The position numbers and the translations under genes were made by a program. The notes beneath the pieces were generated by a model. It searched no databases. It had not been told where the DNA came from and saw only the letters and a program-made list of their open reading frames with translations. From the NCBI RefSeq assembly GCF_036884255.1, contig NZ_CP145605.1, positions 6,199,001 through 6,263,000 of the forward strand: DNA of 64,000 nt, given 5' to 3'. Below, piece after piece: positions 43,993 to 52,523 of the stretch (position 1 is its first letter; every line of letters starts with the position of its first letter). The DNA comes from Paenibacillus tundrae (lineage in GTDB: Bacteria > Bacillota > Bacilli > Paenibacillales > Paenibacillaceae).

Positions 43993-44058
43993 TCTGCAAG
44001 CGTATCTTTTTTAGTGCAATCTTTTATTTTAACTAAGAATTAAAATGAATCAAAGCTC

Positions 44059-44691
44059 TTAATCTTCGTCATCAAAGTCTTGATCGAATGACAGCACTTT
44101 ACCTGTGTTGGCATCGATATCCACATCAGCTTCACCTTGTGCCGTTCTCAACTCGATCTCATAGACATAACGACCATCGTCATGATCCAGCTCGACTTTG
44201 GTTACTTTGGCACCTGTCACTTGTTTTAATGCGATGTCGGAAGCCTGAGCTACCGTTAATTTAACCTGATTCGATGCAGACGTGCTGGATGAATTGTTGG
44301 TTACAGCACCGTTATAATCATCGTCATCATCGTCGTCATTTACCACCGCAAGAACTTTGCCTGTGTAAGCATCTAAACGAACGATAACGTCATTGCTTCC
44401 TCGTCTGTCGATCTCTACTTCATAGATAATCTGTCCATTGCGACGTTCCAGATCCACATCGTCCACTTTGCCATTGCCATCAGCTGCTTTTAGAGCTGCC
44501 GCTTTGGCTTGTGTCACCGTAAGTAATTTTCCCGTATTGCTCTGGTTCTGGGTTGTTGATTGTGAAGTAGATGTCGGTGTCGTCTGTACCGATTGTCCAT
44601 TCACACTTCCACTCGCGGCTACCGCTGAGCCTCCCAATAATACGGCTGCTGATAAGCTTCCAATCCATAATTTAGTTTTGTTCATCATCAT
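44059..44691 (-). CDS. PepSY domain protein, secreted or membrane-anchored
   Basis: The 210-residue product begins with three consecutive Met codons behind GAGGAG; the exact first one is uncertain. A signal helix (KLWIGSLSAAVLLGGSAVA) is followed by a Ser/Thr/Gln linker and two PepSY units: LLTVTQAKAAALKAADGNGKVDDVDLERRNGQIIYEVEI and KLTVAQASDIALKQVTGAKVTKVELDHDDGRYVYEIEL, each ending in a D(A/I)xTGKVL turn. An acidic run (DDDDDDD) separates them. It is the last gene of the operon with the sensor kinase and may act on the cell-surface side of that signalling system. Confidence 0.82.
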   Translation of the reverse strand: MMMNKTKLWIGSLSAAVLLGGSAVAASGSVNGQSVQTTPTSTSQSTTQNQSNTGKLLTVTQAKAAALKAADGNGKVDDVDLERRNGQIIYEVEIDRRGSNDVIVRLDAYTGKVLAVVNDDDDDDDYNGAVTNNSSSTSASNQVKLTVAQASDIALKQVTGAKVTKVELDHDDGRYVYEIELRTAQGEADVDIDANTGKVLSFDQDFDDED

Positions 44692-44805
44692 TCATCTCCT
44701 CGGTTGTGTTGTTCTCGTTCTCGTCTACAGTTATAGAATAACCTGTGCGAATGAGAGTTCAGCGAGAGACACATTAGAATTTGATGAGAAAATGAGGAGA
44801 ACCCG

Positions 44806-45606
44806 TTAATCTTCATCCTCGTCCCATGTTACGGAACGGATTGCGCCAGAGATTGCATTCACCTGAACAATCGCTTCCCTGCCATCCTCCAGGTCAATTT
44901 CAACCAGATAATATGGATTACCGCTGTTCGTGCCACGGAGTTCAATATCATCCACTTCCCCTGGCACTCGGGCAAGTGCCTTCTGCTCAGCCTGCTTCTC
45001 GCTCAAGAATTGCGGCTTGTTGTTTTCTTGGGCTGGCTCGTTTACCGCAGGAGCATCCAATACTTTCGAAGACTGCTTCTGCCCGTTATAGGGATCAACC
45101 GTCCATTGCTCACGGCTGTTGTCCTTCATAATCAATATAGCGTTATATACCGGGCTACCTTGTTGTTCAACCAGTTCAAGTGAGTCCAATTCACCATCCG
45201 TTTGTTTCTGTAATTCGGTCTTAATTTGCTCCCGGCTCCACAAGGTTTTCTCTTCGGCTTGTGGGTTAGACTCCAGTCGTTTAATGGAATTCACCGTAGA
45301 GGTTACCGCATCAAGTTGAACGTCATATAACCCCGTTTCGGTTCGAAGCTGCATGAGATACGTCCCATCCTTCAACGTAGAGTTCACAATCTCTCCCCCA
45401 GGATATTGAGCCAGCACCGATTGCTCGGCAGCCTCTGCCGTCAACATTACACGGCCAGATTGCCACGGCTTCCACCAACTAACTGCTAATATCAACAACA
45501 GCACGAGTGCCGCCAGGCTCCACCATACCGGACGCTGGAACCTCGATTTATTTGAAAGACGATGTTCCTGTCGCTTCATTTCAGGCTGCTCCCGATATTC
45601 CTCCAT
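44806..45606 (-). CDS. Membrane-anchored PepSY domain protein
   Basis: The 266-residue product starts behind GAAGGAGGG. A cytoplasmic N-terminus, one helix (WWSLAALVLLLILAVSWW, about 27-44) and an outside domain with three PepSY-like segments, the last ending IDLEDGREAIVQVNAISGAIRSVTWDEDED. It lies between the sensor kinase and the second PepSY gene. Function beyond the family is unknown. Confidence 0.82.
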   Translation of the reverse strand: MEEYREQPEMKRQEHRLSNKSRFQRPVWWSLAALVLLLILAVSWWKPWQSGRVMLTAEAAEQSVLAQYPGGEIVNSTLKDGTYLMQLRTETGLYDVQLDAVTSTVNSIKRLESNPQAEEKTLWSREQIKTELQKQTDGELDSLELVEQQGSPVYNAILIMKDNSREQWTVDPYNGQKQSSKVLDAPAVNEPAQENNKPQFLSEKQAEQKALARVPGEVDDIELRGTNSGNPYYLVEIDLEDGREAIVQVNAISGAIRSVTWDEDED

Positions 45607-45683
45607 GCTATTCCCTCCTTCAATATGCTCTATTTATCCGAGACGTTATCCTGTCATCAGTATATAAGAGAAGAATGAGAATT

Positions 45684-47060
45684 TCATGAGAGTGAGCCAC
45701 GCTGTACAGAAGATGGCAAAATAATTGTAGCCGTCGTCCCAACACCCTCTGTGCTGATCAACTCAATACGTGCACCAACCGCTCCGGCAATATCCTTGGC
45801 CAAAGACAAGCCGAGACCCGATCCGCTCTCTCCGCTACCACGCGTTCTCGCCGGATCAACGCGATAGAATCGGTCAAATACTTTGGCTAGATCCGCTTCA
45901 CTCATGCCGATCCCTGTGTCCACAATCTGTATCCAGCTCTCCTGATGATGTGTCTTAACATGAACTTCAATCTGTGCCTCACTATACTTTCGAGCGTTAT
46001 CCAGCAAAATAAACAAGAGCTGCTTCAGCTTACTCTCATCGCTGATAGCCCATATATGTCCTGCATCGTGACAGATCACCTCACGATGGTAGGCTTCACG
46101 GAATGCTCTCGTGGAATCCTGCACGAGTCGGTTAATATCCACTCGCTCTAGTTGCACATTCCACTGCTCTGGCTGCTTCGCTAGCAATAACAGTTGCTCC
46201 GTCATCTCCCGCATACGGATCGACTCGGACAGAATAGCTTCAACGGCTTCGTCAAACACCTCAGGGCGTTCCTTCCCTCGTCGCTGGAGCAAACTCGCGT
46301 AGCTCTCAATAATGGTCAGCGGTGTTTTCAATTCATGAGAGGCATCTGAGACAAAGCGTTCTTGCCGCTCAAAGTTTGATTCCAGCAGATCCATCATGCG
46401 ATTAAATGTCTGTCCCATCGTATTCAACTCATCCTTGGACTTGGCATCCAGTGAAAGACGCTTGAACTGACCACTAGACTGGATGTCTCCCATCGTACGT
46501 GTCATTTGTTGGATTGGCCTAGTCATCCGGTTAGCTAGAATCCGGCTGGAGATGATGGCGGGAATCAACGCAATGATTGTCACAGCAACCAGAACAGTTC
46601 GAAGCACAGATAGACCACGCTCGGTCTCGGCAATGCTCTCGGTGACTTGCACATTCACCACTTCACCATCCGGCCAGATAACAGGTAGTGATACCCAGAC
46701 ATAACCGATCTCTCCAATCTGGAGGTACTCGGATCTCTTCTCACTTTCATATGTATAGGAGAGCTTGCTTAGCTGCTCTCCTGTCTCTGCCGTTACCGGT
46801 GCGGAGCTGGTGCCGTCCTCGTTTACAATCCGCAGCATGCCGTCCAGCGGCGCGTAGGCACGTAACAAGTCGTCCGGCGGAATCGATCCGGCAGACTGTC
46901 GCACTCCTTTTACAATAGACTCCGCTTCTCCTTCAATCCGCTTGATCTCGTTATTAATCGACATTCGCTCAAATACAATATACACGGACAAATTAACAGC
47001 GATTAAAAGCACAGCAAACAGTACGGAAGAATATCCGTAAATCTTACTTTTCAAACTCAT
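45684..47060 (-). CDS. Sensor histidine kinase (HAMP, HisKA, HATPase)
   Basis: The 458-residue kinase overlaps the response-regulator gene by 4 nt. Two helices (about 10-32 and 155-178) bracket an outside sensor region, then HAMP (residues about 180-235), HisKA with DASHELKTPLTIIESYASLL (phosphorylated His), and a HATPase with LLFILLDNARKYS (N box), DTGIGM (G1) and GSGLGLSLA (G2). It would sense an envelope signal and phosphorylate the partner regulator. Confidence 0.92.
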   Translation of the reverse strand: MSLKSKIYGYSSVLFAVLLIAVNLSVYIVFERMSINNEIKRIEGEAESIVKGVRQSAGSIPPDDLLRAYAPLDGMLRIVNEDGTSSAPVTAETGEQLSKLSYTYESEKRSEYLQIGEIGYVWVSLPVIWPDGEVVNVQVTESIAETERGLSVLRTVLVAVTIIALIPAIISSRILANRMTRPIQQMTRTMGDIQSSGQFKRLSLDAKSKDELNTMGQTFNRMMDLLESNFERQERFVSDASHELKTPLTIIESYASLLQRRGKERPEVFDEAVEAILSESIRMREMTEQLLLLAKQPEQWNVQLERVDINRLVQDSTRAFREAYHREVICHDAGHIWAISDESKLKQLLFILLDNARKYSEAQIEVHVKTHHQESWIQIVDTGIGMSEADLAKVFDRFYRVDPARTRGSGESGSGLGLSLAKDIAGAVGARIELISTEGVGTTATIILPSSVQRGSLS

Positions 47061-47812
47061 AACTGTTCCTTCAGGACGTACCCGACGCCCCGAACGGTAT
47101 GTATTAATGGCGGCGTGAAGCCGTTATCTACTTTCTTGCGCACATATCGGATATATACATCTACCACATTGGTATCTCCATAATAATCATATCCCCAGAC
47201 CGCCTGTACAATCTGCTCCCGACTGAGTACTTGACGCTGATTCTGAAGCAAATATACAAGCAGATCGAACTCACGTGGTGTAAGTTCAATCTGTGTGCCA
47301 TCCCGGGATACCTCCCGTGTACCTTCATTTAGTTTCAGTCCAGCCGCAGTAAGCCAGCCTGAAGTAAGCTCAGGGGAGCTCGCAGAAGAAACATGATTCA
47401 TGTCCGGTGATGTCGATGCAGAGGTAGATGAGACAGTTGATGCTGCCGCACTTAATCGCAGTGCTGCCCGCACACGAGCAAGCAGCTCTTCAATTCGAAA
47501 TGGTTTGGTAATGTAGTCATTGGCTCCGAGATCAAGCCCAGACACTTTGTCCTCTACCGAATCTTTAGCGGTAAGCATGAGGATTGGAATTCTCGCATCC
47601 TTCGCACGAATACGGCGCAGCACTTCAATCCCGCTCAGACCAGGCAACATAATATCCAGTAGGATAAGATCCCACTGCCTGTCCGCAACCATTTCGAGTC
47701 CCTCTGTTCCACTGCCCGCCTTACCTACCTGGTACCCCTCGTATTGCAGCTCCAGTTCAAGCAGGCGCGATATTTTCGGTTCATCCTCAATCACCAATAC
47801 AGCTTCATTCAT
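47057..47812 (-). CDS. OmpR-type response regulator
   Basis: ATG 47812 (MNEAVLVIEDE) behind GAGGGGGAG is the start, giving 251 residues; the frame extends to 47836. The receiver has the acidic pair in VIEDEPK, the phosphorylated Asp in ILLDIMLPG, Thr in MLTAKD and Lys in ITKPF. A Ser/Thr-rich linker of about 35 residues leads to the winged helix (IELTPREFDLLVYLLQNQ...VVDVYIRYVRKKVD). It is the first gene of the RR-HK-PepSY-PepSY operon. Confidence 0.92.
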   Translation of the reverse strand: MNEAVLVIEDEPKISRLLELELQYEGYQVGKAGSGTEGLEMVADRQWDLILLDIMLPGLSGIEVLRRIRAKDARIPILMLTAKDSVEDKVSGLDLGANDYITKPFRIEELLARVRAALRLSAAASTVSSTSASTSPDMNHVSSASSPELTSGWLTAAGLKLNEGTREVSRDGTQIELTPREFDLLVYLLQNQRQVLSREQIVQAVWGYDYYGDTNVVDVYIRYVRKKVDNGFTPPLIHTVRGVGYVLKEQL

Positions 47813-47885
47813 GCAGAGCTCCCCCTCACTTCCCACATTCCTTTTCCCGTATAATACAACATATCCACGTTCAACTAAAGAATAG

Positions 47886-48034
47886 TTACACTTGCCACTC
47901 CGATGACAGAATAACCTTCCGATCGCTGTTATCCCCAGATTTTTTTGATTCCCTTCTTCAAAGGGAAAATCCGGTGATAAAGGCGAGCGCTCCGCTTCTT
48001 CATGTTATTTCTGTCCTCTCCGTTCCCGTGTAAA
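47886..48034. repeat. 149-bp dispersed repeat, copy A
   Basis: Starts TTACACTTGCCACT and ends CCCGTGTAAA, so the ends TTACAC/GTGTAA are inverted repeats. It aligns over its full length with copy B (56665-56813), by eye close to 90 percent identical and equal in length. It lies upstream of the response-regulator gene. Confidence 0.75.
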
Positions 48035-48073
48035 AAATGTAGTTGAACTGATTGAACTATATTTATTTTCACT

Positions 48074-48106
48074 TAGCAATCCGATAACAGAACAACCTTC
48101 CGTATC
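48074..48106. repeat. Partial copy of the 149-bp repeat
   Basis: TTAGCAATCCGATAACAG followed by AACAACCTTCCGTATCGCTTTAT resembles the left third of copy A, in the same orientation, 40 nt beyond it and against the stop of the SDR gene. Confidence 0.45.
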
Positions 48107-48109
48107 GCT

Positions 48110-48754
48110 TTATAACGTACTTAACGCATCCTGAACGGAGTCATTCCCCGCAATCAGATCAAAAGCTCTGCGGTATGTCTTTTCTTCCTGCAAGGAAGCA
48201 GCAATGACACGAGCTACATCTTCACGCGCAATGCTTCCCGGTTTGAGATCTGTGCCAACGGCAACTTGACCTGTACCTGATTCGTTCTTCAGGCCGCCGG
48301 GGCGGATAATGGTATAATTCAGCTCACTTGCAAACAATGCACGATCCGCATAGTGCTTCGCCACGTAATACGGCTTGATCTCATCTGGCCATTTATCACG
48401 CTGATCCGCGCCATATGCACTGACCAGAATGTATCTGGAGATTCCTTGTTGCTCAGCAGCCTCCATCGTTTTCACCGCACCATCAAGGTCAATCAGCAGT
48501 GTTTTGTCTGGTCCTGTGGAGCCGCCTGATCCGGCTGTAAACACAATCGCATTCTGATCCTTCATCGCCTGAGCCAGATCATCGACGCTCCCCTCTAGGT
48601 CGCCCATTACGACACTCGCGCCGATCTCCTTCAGAGCATCTGCCTGCTCCGGTTTGCGAATCATAGCCGTGACTTGATGCTTGCCTTCCTGCACCAGCTG
48701 TTCCACCAACAGCTTACCAATCTGTCCATTTGCTCCAATCACTAATACGTTCAT
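48110..48754 (-). CDS. NAD(P)-binding atypical SDR protein (YhfK/NmrA-like)
   Basis: ATG 48754 (MNVLVIGANGQIGKLL) is the start, giving 214 residues; the frame extends to 48778. The Rossmann motif GANGQIG, IRKP for NADP selection, an Asp in MGDLEG, and YYVAKHYADRAL with the Tyr-x-x-x-Lys-like spacing place it in the NAD(P)H-binding SDR5 group. It would bind NADP and reduce or sense a redox compound; the substrate is unknown. It is monocistronic. Confidence 0.82.
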   Translation of the reverse strand: MNVLVIGANGQIGKLLVEQLVQEGKHQVTAMIRKPEQADALKEIGASVVMGDLEGSVDDLAQAMKDQNAIVFTAGSGGSTGPDKTLLIDLDGAVKTMEAAEQQGISRYILVSAYGADQRDKWPDEIKPYYVAKHYADRALFASELNYTIIRPGGLKNESGTGQVAVGTDLKPGSIAREDVARVIAASLQEEKTYRRAFDLIAGNDSVQDALSTL

Positions 48755-49078
48755 AATGTCACACGCTCCTTTATTCATTTATCAGTCATACGATATATCT
48801 CTAATTTAAACGAAAGTCGAAAAATTTAACCTGCTGCATACGTACCCTTATAATTTCGACGTCATTCCAGTTACACGTTATCAGTTATTCGATTGGAAGC
48901 CCACTCGACATAAACCACTTCCGGATATTACTATGTACAGTTCATTTCTAGATAATAAAAAAGATACACAAGATTCAAAATCACTTTTGCATAGCATATA
49001 TTTCATGTAAAATTAGTAAGTGGATGTAATAATTTTCTAAGTATTTCTACATTCTTCAAACAGACGGGGTACATAGTT

Positions 49079-49666
49079 ATGGTAAAAAGAAATGATCGAA
49101 AGTTAATTATGCTTATCATCTTTTCTCTAATGTTGATACTGCAACAAGGATGTTCTCTCATACCAGATGATACGACATACATTTCTTCGCAGGATTCAGT
49201 CAATCAGATTTTAAGTAATACGACGGATAACCACTCTATCATTGAGTTCAGCAGCGTTAATCAAACCGTTGAGCTTTTATTTGAAGAGTACACCTATGGG
49301 GAGCTCACGTATCAGGAGGATTTGGGTAGGTATAAGATTACGGACAATTCGGACGGTATTTCCCCCTACATGGTTATTACCGTTCTTAGCGATGTAGATC
49401 GAGGGAATGGTTATTATACGTTCTTGTATTCAAATGGAGGGATCATTTCGAAAAGGACGATATACCGTCCGTTACCTCAAAGGAAAACCGTTGCCCATAA
49501 AGGGCTCGTTAAAGTATTTGACCAGAACCTGTCTGAGAAAGAATATATTATTTCCGCTTCGGCCTATTCTGATGCATCTATTAACCTCGGCATTGTTCCT
49601 GAACAGATTGCCGATACCACAGCGTATCCCAAAGTTCACTATATTAAAATGAAGGTTCTTCCTTAA
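49079..49666 (+). CDS. Hypothetical lipoprotein
   Basis: The 195-residue product has a hydrophobic helix (LIMLIIFSLMLILQQ) ending in the lipobox LQQGC at residues 22-26, so it is a surface lipoprotein. The rest is soluble and shows no family I recognise. The ATG at 49079 has only a weak GGGG upstream. The gene is AT-rich in its first part and monocistronic. The gap 48755-49078 before it is AT-rich with a TAAAAT -10-like box near 49008 and no other feature. Confidence 0.7.
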   Translation: MVKRNDRKLIMLIIFSLMLILQQGCSLIPDDTTYISSQDSVNQILSNTTDNHSIIEFSSVNQTVELLFEEYTYGELTYQEDLGRYKITDNSDGISPYMVITVLSDVDRGNGYYTFLYSNGGIISKRTIYRPLPQRKTVAHKGLVKVFDQNLSEKEYIISASAYSDASINLGIVPEQIADTTAYPKVHYIKMKVLP

Positions 49667-49686
49667 GGATTACATACTAACAAGTC

Positions 49687-49717
49687 AAAAAGGACGCTCC
49701 CGTAGGAGCGTCCTTTT
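49687..49717. terminator. Bidirectional terminator
   Basis: AAAAGGACGCTCC and its complement GGAGCGTCCTTTT pair around a short loop. It serves the lipoprotein on the plus strand and the ndh gene on the minus strand. Confidence 0.9.
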
Positions 49718-49737
49718 GCATTTTAAAGATATGTTGA

Positions 49738-50919
49738 TTAGTAAGCCAGTGCGAACAAACCATGAATGTGAGACAGGTAACGGATGTTACTTGCTTCTTT
49801 CATCATTGTTGCAGGCAGACCTTTCAGACGAGTTTGGTTGCCACCGATCATGCCGACAGCATCTTTACGTCCAAGGCTTCCCAGTGTACCTGAGAAGATT
49901 GGTGAGAAGGATTCCATTGCGCCACCTTTGAACATTACGCCCAAGTTGTGACCAATCGTCTCACCCATTTGCCAAGCGAGTTGTGCTGTTGGAGGGTAAG
50001 GACGAGCGCCTTCGCTAGGGAAGACCACTGCGCTGTCACCAGCAACGAACACATCTTTGTGGGATGTGGATTGCAGAACTTCCGTAACTTTAGCACGGCC
50101 ACGATCCACTTCAATTCCGCTGTTAGCAACAACCGCGTTACCTTGAACGCCACCAGTCCATACGAGTGTGTTCGTAGGGATGGAGCTGCCGTCTTTCAAC
50201 AGAACTTCGTTTTCTTTCATCTCTGTAATCGCTACGCCAACGATGAAGTTAACGCCACGTTTTTCGAGACTGGATTTCGCACGATCAACCAGCTCTGGCG
50301 GGAAACCAGCCAGGATAGAAGGACCTGCTTCAACTGTGTACAGGGAGATATCGTTGAAGTCGATGCCTTTTTCCTTACATACGCCAGGAAGAAGGTCAAC
50401 GAATTCGCCGACAAGCTCGATACCAGTCAAGCCGCCGCCACCAATAACAAACGTAGCGTCTGCTTTGTTGCCGGATTGTTTGTATGCATCCAGACGTGCT
50501 TCAACGTGTGTACGAATACGGTTTGCATCACTAACAGATTTCAGCGTGAAGCTGTACTCTTGCAATCCCGGAATTCCGAAGTAAGCTGTTTCGCTACCCA
50601 GAGCAACGACAAGTGCATCGTAAGAGTATGTGGAGCCGCTAGTCATCAGAACTTTTTTCTCGTCCGGCTTGATTGTATCCACCGTATCGATTTTCAAGTT
50701 AACATTTTTGCCACGCAGCAATTTTTCCAGTGGAAGTGCAACAGCCTTTTCAGCAATGCTTCCCGCTGCAAGACGGTGCAGTTCCGTAATAATTTGGTGC
50801 GTAGGGTAACGGTTCACGACTGTAATAGTCGCTTCTTCCGGGGTCAAGTATTGACGCGCAGTCAGCGCAGTCAACAGACCGCCGTAACCTCCGCCCAAGA
50901 TCAAAATTTGCTTCGACAT
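49738..50919 (-). CDS. ndh: Type II NADH dehydrogenase (NDH-2)
   Basis: ATG 50919 (MSKQILILGGGYGGL), six nt after GGAGG, gives 393 residues. The two dinucleotide-binding motifs are GGGYGG (FAD, residues 9-14) and VIGGGGLTGIELVGE (NADH, about 160). FVAGDSAVV and the quinone-site region PTAQLAWQMGETIGHN are typical. It oxidises NADH and passes electrons to menaquinone at the membrane without pumping protons. It follows the DUF1641 gene by 23 nt, the same arrangement as yjlC-ndh in Bacillus subtilis, and a Rex-type site precedes that gene. Confidence 0.93.
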   Translation of the reverse strand: MSKQILILGGGYGGLLTALTARQYLTPEEATITVVNRYPTHQIITELHRLAAGSIAEKAVALPLEKLLRGKNVNLKIDTVDTIKPDEKKVLMTSGSTYSYDALVVALGSETAYFGIPGLQEYSFTLKSVSDANRIRTHVEARLDAYKQSGNKADATFVIGGGGLTGIELVGEFVDLLPGVCKEKGIDFNDISLYTVEAGPSILAGFPPELVDRAKSSLEKRGVNFIVGVAITEMKENEVLLKDGSSIPTNTLVWTGGVQGNAVVANSGIEVDRGRAKVTEVLQSTSHKDVFVAGDSAVVFPSEGARPYPPTAQLAWQMGETIGHNLGVMFKGGAMESFSPIFSGTLGSLGRKDAVGMIGGNQTRLKGLPATMMKEASNIRYLSHIHGLFALAY

Positions 50920-50942
50920 ATCCATCCTCCGTTCTACTAATC

Positions 50943-51389
50943 TTAACGTTGCTGTTGTTGACGCTCGTTCAGGACACTCAAGAATGATTGAGCAAAACGA
51001 AGCGTTTGTTGTACGTTTGGATCTTTAAGCATTTTGAGCATAGCGAACAAGCCAACCGAAGTTTGCTCTGTTTGCGCACGATCATTTGCTTCGATTGCAG
51101 CGGAAGCTACACCTTTAGCTTTGTCTACAACAGGCTTAGCGAATTCACCCATTGCACTCATTGTGTCGCTGATCAGAACTTTGTCTGTAGCTACGCTTTG
51201 TGCAAAGTCATAAGCTTTCGTCATTGCAGTAACCATTTCAGCCAATTTAGGCAGGTTCTCCACCAGAACGGTCAAAGACTCCTGTACCTCAGGCTTCATC
51301 AGTTGATCCAGTACATCCAAGGACTGGCGTTGGGAAACGTCGGCACCTTCTGTAACCGGCACCTCTTGTTGAGTAGGCGATTGTGACAT
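50943..51389 (-). CDS. DUF1641 protein (YjlC-like)
   Basis: ATG 51389 (MSQSPTQQE) behind AAAGGAGG gives 148 residues; the longer frame has no ribosome site. DUF1641 proteins are short helical proteins; here the conserved part is ESLTVLVENLPKLAEMVTAMTKAYDFAQS and LFAMLKMLKDPNVQQTLRFAQSFL. In B. subtilis the homologue YjlC is co-transcribed with NDH-2 (recollection). A role in anchoring or regulating the dehydrogenase is plausible but unproven. Confidence 0.85.
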   Translation of the reverse strand: MSQSPTQQEVPVTEGADVSQRQSLDVLDQLMKPEVQESLTVLVENLPKLAEMVTAMTKAYDFAQSVATDKVLISDTMSAMGEFAKPVVDKAKGVASAAIEANDRAQTEQTSVGLFAMLKMLKDPNVQQTLRFAQSFLSVLNERQQQQR

Positions 51390-51680
51390 AAGAGAAAGTC
51401 CTCCTTTACTTTGGGATAGAAGTCCGCAACTTTTCATGATGCCTGTCAAGCAGAGCCGAACCACAAATACATCAATACAACTAAATGTACCAAATTTCAC
51501 ACAATAGAATGAGCGAATCCCGTAAGCCGCTCTCACATGATGTATTGTATCTAGGATCTATTGCGTGCAACATGTGTTGACGCACAAAACGACAAGCAGG
51601 CCGAAACCGAACTCTATACCCCTATATTACACCTCTTACACATCAACATGAAAAAGAAATTTTTTACACTTGTGAAGATA

Positions 51681-51698
51681 TTGTGAACATTGTAACAA
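51681..51698. promoter_or_regulatory. Rex-type redox operator
   Basis: TTGTGAACATTGTAACAA matches the Rex consensus TTGTGAA-N4-TTCACAA at 12 of 14 defined positions. A second TTGTGAA half-site lies at 51670-51676 in direct orientation. The site covers the -10 box of the promoter at 51689-51716. Confidence 0.6.
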
Positions 51699-51716
51699 AA
51701 TCGATTATTTTGTCAA
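51689..51716 (-). promoter_or_regulatory. Promoter of the DUF1641-ndh operon
   Basis: On the minus strand TTGACA (51716-51711) and TACAAT (51694-51689) are 16 nt apart, about 300 nt before the DUF1641 start, implying a long leader. Between 51720 and 52000 I see only a doubtful 61-codon frame. Confidence 0.6.
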
Positions 51717-52002
51717 GGTTTACGGCCTCGTTAAGCGAGCCTTTCCTTCAGTCCAAGATCCGCATTTCTACCACATGTGGTATGAAGACGAGATCACTTA
51801 TGGCCATATGTGCGATATGTACGCAACGAAGGAACAATTCATTTGTTTTTTAAAGGAAAATATTCCCAAAATCTCGTTTTTTATGCAACGAAATTGGTCA
51901 CTCCCATTATTATGCGGCGAGGATGCCACCCTTATTCCCGATATGAACATCTTTATTTAGCTTGAATGTAGTATGTAGTTTGACTCTTCTGAACAAGCCA
52001 TC

Positions 52003-52028
52003 GTTTAGAATTCCAGCAACCCGGTTAA
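52003..52028 (+). promoter_or_regulatory. Sigma-B-like promoter of the csbD-like gene (tentative)
   Basis: GTTTAG (52003-52008) and GGTTAA (52023-52028), 14 nt apart, resemble GTTTAA-N12-14-GGGTAT. Two positions deviate, and whether this organism has sigma-B is not known from the window. Confidence 0.3.
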
Positions 52029-52064
52029 TAAGGACTACACCAGATAACGAAGGAGATGTTCGAT

Positions 52065-52238
52065 ATGAGTAATTCAACTGGCGATAAAATCAAAGCAGGC
52101 GTGAACAAAGCTAAAGGCGAAGTGAAGGATCAGATCGGTAATGCAACGAATAACAGATCCCTTCAGGCTGAAGGTAAAAAGGATAAAGCCAAAGGTGCTG
52201 TTCAGGACAAAATTGCAGATGTGAAAAAACATCACTAA
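52065..52238 (+). CDS. CsbD family stress protein
   Basis: The 57-residue product starts at ATG 52065 with GAAGGAG upstream; the frame extends to 52056 over that site. The sequence is a small, charged, helical CsbD protein (GDKIKAGVNKAKGEVKDQ, LQAEGKKDKAKGAVQDK). Such proteins accumulate under general stress; their function is unknown. Confidence 0.88.
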   Translation: MSNSTGDKIKAGVNKAKGEVKDQIGNATNNRSLQAEGKKDKAKGAVQDKIADVKKHH

Positions 52239-52375
52239 TACATCTGATTCCTGCAATCTAGTTCAACAGACTTAAGGAGTCATTCTCCATGGTCTTCACT
52301 AGATGGGTAACAGATATAGCATAACTCCCCTGTCCAACAATAACTAGCATCAGGTCAGTCCCGGGACAGAGGTGC

Positions 52376-52427
52376 AAAAAAGCCGAGGAAGGTGTGTTCA
52401 TACTACCCCTTCCCTGGCTTTTTTTGT
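52376..52427 (+). terminator. Intrinsic terminator between CsbD and cupin genes
   Basis: AAAAAAGCCGAGGAAGG pairs with CCTTCCCTGGCTTTTTTT around 14 nt, with a T-run, 138 nt after the CsbD stop. Confidence 0.75.
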
Positions 52428-52523
52428 TACGGTTTTGCTATGGCGATCTCAAACGCTATAGATTGATCATCACGATTGAATCGTATAGTAACGTAGAATG
52501 AATAGCAGAAGGACGTGATATAT

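Noticed and set aside
49948-50940. 330-codon plus-strand frame opposite ndh
   Set aside because: ndh on the minus strand has full NDH-2 motifs, a ribosome site and operon context; the opposite frame has no recognisable domain.
51775-51960. 61-codon frame between the Rex promoter and csbD
   Set aside because: There is no ribosome site before the ATG and the translation shows no family; kept only as a note in the gap.
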